A DNA stretch of 64,000 bases from Sodiomyces alkalinus F11. Its lineage: Eukaryota > Ascomycota > Sordariomycetes > Glomerellales > Plectosphaerellaceae. Shown here piece by piece: positions 57,883-64,000 of this stretch; the stretch's first letter is position 1, and the number at the start of each line of letters is the position of its first letter. The stretch lies in NCBI RefSeq assembly GCF_003711515.1, contig NW_021167084.1, positions 2,459,932-2,523,931 on the forward strand, read 5' to 3'. Made by a program: the position numbers and the translations under genes. The notes under the pieces were generated by a model. The model searched no databases, was not told where the DNA came from, and saw only the letters and a program-made list of their open reading frames with translations.

Positions 57883-59661
57883 TCACCTCCTGACCTTCTT
57901 TTTATCCGGCCCTTCCTCCTCCTCGTCATCGCTTAGCTCCGCGTACTGCGTCACCGGCTGTGTGTCCTTCCATGCCTGCGTGAACATGGGGTCCTTCTTT
58001 GCAGCATCTGCGTATTTCAGCAACGCTTCCCTCGGATCCTCGTGCAGCATGCGTGCCAGGGGAATATTCTCCGCAATGTGTTTCTCGTCCGGCTGGTTCC
58101 TCATGAATGGCGTCTGCTGCAGGACCTCGGGTCTCCTGGGGTCTTTCGACTTCCCGGACGCCGTGACGCCGCCTCGCCGTCCTCCCATGCTTCCGGGTGT
58201 CACGATGGAATCGCCGGAAATCCCGATCGATTGATCCATCGTCAGTAAGGGGTTGTCATCGATGTGTCGTTTCTTAGGCGCCCTGGACATCACGTCCACG
58301 GCGCCGCGGTTCGACACGGTTGGGTTGTAGAGGACGTGCGTCTCGCCGTTGGCGGACCCCGTGATGATCTGGTTGATCTTGGGATGCCAGTCGACTGTAA
58401 TTACCGGCGAACCTGGGGTGACGGGGGCGACAAGCTCGGGCTGTAGGTTCCCCGGGTTCAGGATGTGTAGGGCGCCCGTTGCCGAGCCCGTCAGTATGCT
58501 CGTCGCGTTAGGCGCGTACTTGATGTTCGACATGGCGTAGTGGGCCGATGTCGATTGGTGATTCACCGTGACAAGCGGTGTCTTGAATTTGCGCGTGTCC
58601 CAGAGCTTGATCGTGTCGTCACCGCCCCTCGTGACAACCATCCTGCCGTCCGAGGAGATGTCGATACCGCTCGTCCAGGTGTCCGCTTTGTGCGCATCGC
58701 GGATTTCGGCCGCGGGGCGCGAAAAGGGGCCGTTCCCACTGTACATTACAAGCGAGCCGTCCAAAGCTGCGGCAACGAGCACGTTGCTACCGCCTTGCAG
58801 GGGCGAACCCCAAGCAACAGATGTCATGCGCGTCCTCCCGGCCGATCCAGGCACCTTCGACTTGAAGACGATAACCTCCTTCTGGGAGCGCTTGTTGTTG
58901 ATGTCCCAGATCCTCAGCGTGCTGTCGGTGCCCGCGGTGACGCACAAGTTCTTGTCGGTGGGATGCCACGTCCCCGAGGTGATCGCCGAGATGTGGCCCT
59001 TGGTGTTGTTCATATCGCGTAGGTACATATCGCCCTTGACAAACTCGGTCACAATGTCGCCGTCTCGAGACAGAATCTTGGCCTGCGGGTGCGCCGAGAT
59101 GCAGAGAAATAGGCCGCCGGTGAGAGGGCTGAATTCGATTTTGTAGATGGGATGCGACTCGCTTTGTGTTGAGGACTTCTTACTCTGCCATGGGTCGACG
59201 GAACGGAACGCGCGCAATGTTGTGGGCGTCATAGCAGCAAAGTCGTGTAGGTTGACCTTTCCGTCGACTGACGCCGACGCCAGACGGCCGCCGGCTGGGT
59301 CGAGTGTGATCGTTGTGACGGCGCGTTCGTGGGTCTTGAGGACCAGCTCGTGGGAGACGGGAAACTCGTCGTCATCGTCCGACTCATCATCTGAATCGGA
59401 ATCGTCGCTGCTTCCATCGCTTGTCTCCGAGTCTGATTTTGGGCCTTTCAAACTATCTGCTGACGGGCCACCGGCTTCGAGAGGCCCTCCGCCCTGGGCG
59501 CCGGCAGCCCTGTGGTGAGTATTTCTTTTGGTTCGGTCGATCTGCGCGGCGATGTTTGTTTCTTTCGACTTCTTCCCGAATGATGTCGGTAGGAAAGCTC
59601 GCATAGGGTCGTCTTCCGCCAGCTCGGGTTCCTCGACCACAATATCTTCGTCGTCGCTCAT
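57883..59661 (-). CDS. WDR70-family WD40 repeat protein
   Basis: One exon, 592 residues from ATG at 59661 (MSDDEDIVVEEPE); the frame extends upstream only through a TTG. An acidic N-terminus holds the DDPMRAFLPTSFGKK segment, followed by a Ser/Asp/Glu-rich stretch (about 75-105). WD40 blades run from EFPVSHELVLKTHERAV to about residue 450, with HPTDKNLCVTAGTDSTLRIW and SSDGRMVVTRGGDDTIKLWD clear. The C-terminal DPREALLKYADAAKKDP motif and acidic-basic tail are typical of WDR70 (fission yeast Wdr70). Family role: linked to histone H2B ubiquitination and DNA end resection in yeast and human cells; transferring this here is inference. A mitochondrial DNA insertion begins about 240 bases upstream of its ATG. 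Confidence 0.9.
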   Translation of the reverse strand: MSDDEDIVVEEPELAEDDPMRAFLPTSFGKKSKETNIAAQIDRTKRNTHHRAAGAQGGGPLEAGGPSADSLKGPKSDSETSDGSSDDSDSDDESDDDDEFPVSHELVLKTHERAVTTITLDPAGGRLASASVDGKVNLHDFAAMTPTTLRAFRSVDPWQSKKSSTQSESHPIYKIEFSPLTGGLFLCISAHPQAKILSRDGDIVTEFVKGDMYLRDMNNTKGHISAITSGTWHPTDKNLCVTAGTDSTLRIWDINNKRSQKEVIVFKSKVPGSAGRTRMTSVAWGSPLQGGSNVLVAAALDGSLVMYSGNGPFSRPAAEIRDAHKADTWTSGIDISSDGRMVVTRGGDDTIKLWDTRKFKTPLVTVNHQSTSAHYAMSNIKYAPNATSILTGSATGALHILNPGNLQPELVAPVTPGSPVITVDWHPKINQIITGSANGETHVLYNPTVSNRGAVDVMSRAPKKRHIDDNPLLTMDQSIGISGDSIVTPGSMGGRRGGVTASGKSKDPRRPEVLQQTPFMRNQPDEKHIAENIPLARMLHEDPREALLKYADAAKKDPMFTQAWKDTQPVTQYAELSDDEEEEGPDKKKVRR

Positions 59662-59904
59662 TGTCGCGGGCTGGACAGGACACAGGGGCAGTGATGGAAG
59701 GGGAACGCAGTCGAGAATTTGTCCGTCTCTGTTGTTGTAGCCAGGCAATTAATCGAAGTTAATGGTACTACGGACGAAATAGACCTCCATCCACAGGTGA
59801 TGTCAACGCAGCACAGGCCACCCGAAATTGGAGACAGTGAACCTCTCGGTGTCTAATTGCCCGAACAGGCCGTAAGGGACCTTTGGTAATTACAGTACCT
59901 AGGT

Positions 59905-61034
<1,130 letters not shown>

Positions 61035-61489
61035 AATATAATTATTTAACATAAACATTTTTATTAAATAATTTGTACTAAAAATTTAACGATGCTTCTA
61101 TTTTATAATAAAAGAACCCAAATAAATCATTAATATTAGAATATAAAAAAATTACATTAATCACAAAATAACCTAGAATATTTAATAAAGTAAAATAATA
61201 TAAATAATAAACATTATAAACCGATATCTTTATCAGCTAGGCTGTAATATAAAAAATAATCTTCTAATCTATTATTTATATCATTAAATAATAATTTAAA
61301 TTCAGGATCAGAAGTTAAAGCAAGCCTATATAAATTTATTCTTATATATTATAATAGTTTATTTGCAATAAATATAGATAAGTAATAAAAAGTTTTTATA
61401 AAATATTTAATAATATTATATTAAATTAACTTTTTTAAGAATTTATAAAAATGTAATAGATATAGAAAATATATTTATATAAATATAAA
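61035..61489. other. AT-rich spacer of the NUMT with a possible reverse-strand frame
   Basis: About 450 bases between the cox1 copy and rnl. On the minus strand a stretch at roughly 61225-61360 reads as 44 codons without stop, YIRINLYRLALTSDPEF then KLLFNDINNRLEDYFLYYS and LADKDIGL. In DNA this AT-rich that is longer than expected, and the residue mix looks real. Beyond it stop codons appear as TAA. It may be a decayed mitochondrial ORF. Not assigned to any family. Confidence 0.35.
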
Positions 61490-64000
61490 GTATATAAAGA
61501 GACTATTATAGATGCCTAAGCTATATATTAACGAGTATAATTTATTTACCCTTATTTATTAATTAAAAATATATAACTTTTAGTTTATTAATTTAAATCT
61601 TTACTATAGTATTTTTAATAAAATATAAGATTAGAAATATACACTCTAAGAGAAATTAGATAGTTAACGAAGTGAATTAAAATATCTTAGTAACTTCAAG
61701 AAAAGAAATCAAAAGAGATTCTATTATTAACGTGAGCTAAAATAGAGTAGTCTATCTAATAAGTAAAACGGTCGAGAAACTATTTAAATTTAATGGGGAA
61801 CCTTCCTCAAAGACTAAATATAATATATAAGCGATAGTGAAGAGTATTATAAGAGGACGGTTAGAAATGGTAGTTTTATAAGCAGTTTAAGCGAAAGCAA
61901 GAACGTACCTTTTATATAATGGGTTACTAAGTTAATATTAGATACGAGTATAAACATAGGTAAACTAATCGTTAAAATAACGAAAAGTATCTAAAGTTAG
62001 ACCCGAAGCCTGGTAATTTTACTATAATTAGGATTATAAAGGTCCGAACGGGTTATCGTTATAAAGATATCCGAAGAATTATAGTAGGTAGTGAAAGATA
62101 ATACTAACCAGGATAGCTAGTTTTCTGCGAAAGCTATAATAGTAGGTAATTTAAATAATATCTTAGTAAGTATAGAACTTAATCTTAGTTAAGATATACT
62201 AAATTTATAAAATTTACATTTTTAATTTATATATATCGGGGAATCGTGAAGATTTTATCGATAAGTATATAGACTCGGAATAGTAAAGATGAATTTTGAA
62301 TTATCGGATATAGAATAATAAGGTTATATATCAAAAGGGAAACAGTCCAGAACAAGAGTTAAGGTTCTAAAACTATTAGTTAAGTGAAATTAAGAAGGTT
62401 TATATTAAAGTCGATAAGGAGATAGGCTTAGAAGCAGCCATAATTTAAAGATCTCGTAACAGAGCGCTTATTAAGTTTTAAAAGCATCGAAAATTTAACG
62501 GATCTAAATAATATACCGAAACCTTATCTATATATTTCTTTTTTTTTATCAAAATATATAGGGTAGCAGAACGTTAAATTAAATTAAGATATACTTATAA
62601 TATATATATAATAAATAATTCAAGTGACAATAGTGATATAAGTAACGAATAAGAAGGAGGTAGCTAAAATTAGTACCGATATATTGGTTATTGTTTACCT
62701 ACCTCCGCCTAAAGCTTATCGAAATTAAGTAACGGCCTCTAAGTTAAAAACCTAAAGGTTTTAACGATAAGAAAATTTTTTTTTACTGAAAAACAATATT
62801 TTTAAGTGAAAAATATACTAGAAAAATAGTAAAAATATATATTATTATAGTTCGATAATAGTATAATATATAACCGTATCTAGAGACTAATATAAGTAAG
62901 CTAGTAGAGAATACGAAGACGTTAATAAGCTAATAATCATAAAGGAACTCGGTAAAATAACTACCGTAACTTCGGGAGAAGGAGTGCTTATTAGTCCTAA
63001 TTAATATCGGGTAAAAAAGAAGAAGCATAAAATCGTATTATACGACTATTTAATTAAAATAAAGCACTTTGCTAAAAGATAATAAATCTAAGTATTAGGT
63101 ATGATATCTGCCCGATCCCGGCAGGTTAATAGATATAACTAAGTTAGGAATAATTTAGTATTAACGGAACCCCCGGTTAATAGCGGCCTTAACGTAAGGG
63201 TCTAAAGGTAGCGAAATACCTTAGCCGTTAAATACGGTCTTATATAAATAATATAACGATATAATAGCTATCTTTATAATTAACTTAGTGAAATTATAAT
63301 AACTATGCAGATATAGTTTACCTTTAATTAGATAAGAAGACCCTATATAGCTTTACTATTACTAATTATAGGATATAATAGATAAATATAAGTTTATAAG
63401 GTATATTAATTAAATAAAAATAAGAATCCTTTATTTAGACATTATATTTCAGAATCAGGCCTTAAATTTGAAATTTAAGGATTAACCTAATCTGGCTTAT
63501 ATTTATAGAAATATAAATATAAGTATAACCTTAGGAAAGGAATATATCGCTAGGAGATAGTTTATATAGGGCATAGGCCCCTTAAAGAGTAAAAGGGAGT
63601 GTCTATTTATTATAAGTTATAAAAATATATAATATTCGTTATTTATAGTTTTATAACGTTATTTATAGTTTTATATAGTTTAAGTGTTTATACACTTTCT
63701 ATATTTAATCCACTATAGGTATCTATAAGAGTATTATATACGTATAGATAAAGATAAGAACTTTATAAAGGTACGATTTTACCTATAAGGAAAATAGGAG
63801 TAGATAAGAAAATATTATAAGTATTCTAATATTTTTATTAGTTATTCTTAAAGAATGATTATATTTAATACTTAAAAAGCTCAACGGCTAAATCGTGTCT
63901 TACTATTGAATTAACAACAAGTCTTATAGTTATGTAAGCAGGGCACAGAATCATAAGATGCAAAAAGGAAAGATCTTGGATTATTAGAAAAGCTACGCTA
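61490..64000 (+). pseudogene. rnl: rnl copy (mitochondrial large-subunit rRNA), 3' end outside window
   Basis: Collinear with large-subunit rRNA from near its 5' end (GATGCCTAAGC at about 61515) through GAAAAGAAATCAAAAGAG (domain I), CCAGGATAGCTAG (near 62110), AACAGTCCAGAACAAGAG, TACCTACCTCCGCCTAA (near 62697), GGTAAAATAACTACCG (near 62951), ACGGAACCCCCGG (63159), GACCCTATATAGCTTTACT (63339) and AAAAAGGAAAGATCTTGG near the end. Mutated core positions: CCTATGCAGC has become CCTATATAGC and TAGCTGG has become TAGCTAG. The last bases stop just before the GGGATAACAGG segment of domain V, so the window cannot show whether the usual intron there (with rps3 in many fungi) is present. No intron is visible in the part shown. 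Confidence 0.92.

Overview
The window is nuclear DNA of a filamentous ascomycete, most likely a Sordariomycete and plausibly Hypocreales. The reasons are spliced genes with short introns (about 50-165 nt, GTRNGY donors, CTAAC-type branch points), GC-rich third positions, a filamentous-type STE12 (STE domain plus two C2H2 fingers), a HET-domain gene and RIP-type mutation. No species is claimed.

Left part (1-21944), both strands: the 3' half of a CCDC47/DUF1682 ER membrane protein gene (+), an ECM15/UPF0045 thiamine-binding-fold gene (-), CDC37 (-), MOT1 (-), an intergenic stretch with one weakly supported small spliced gene, cohesin SMC3 (+), the DEAD-box helicase DBP9 (-) and, divergent from it, the 40S assembly factor FAF1 (+). 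These are housekeeping genes for ER membrane-protein biogenesis, kinase chaperoning, TBP recycling, cohesion and ribosome synthesis.

Middle (22773-43755), all minus strand: STE12, an unusually empty stretch of about 9.5 kb (25197-34685), coronin and BUD4 (anillin-like, C-terminal PH domain). STE12, coronin and BUD4 act in mating/invasive MAPK output, actin and septin/septum organisation, but nothing shows that they are co-regulated.

Right part (45058-59661), all minus strand: HIS6, tRNA-Val(CAC), an intronless HET-domain gene, a SNF2/STH1-class remodeller with QLQ, HSA, ATPase, SnAC and bromodomain, and a WDR70 homologue.

The last 4.1 kb (59901-64000) changes sharply to AT-rich DNA. It is a nuclear copy of mitochondrial DNA (NUMT): the C-terminal half of cox1, then an AT-rich spacer, then most of the large-subunit rRNA gene rnl, running off the window end. 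The cox1 copy is broken by stop codons that lie mostly at Gln (CAA) and Trp (TGA) sites, and rnl core motifs carry C-to-T and G-to-A changes such as TGCA to TATA. This is what repeat-induced point mutation (RIP) leaves, and it is the most interesting signal in the window. I found no CRISPR array, intact transposon, secondary-metabolite cluster or dispersed 5S rRNA gene. Exon coordinates were derived by hand from frame continuity, splice sites and family conservation.
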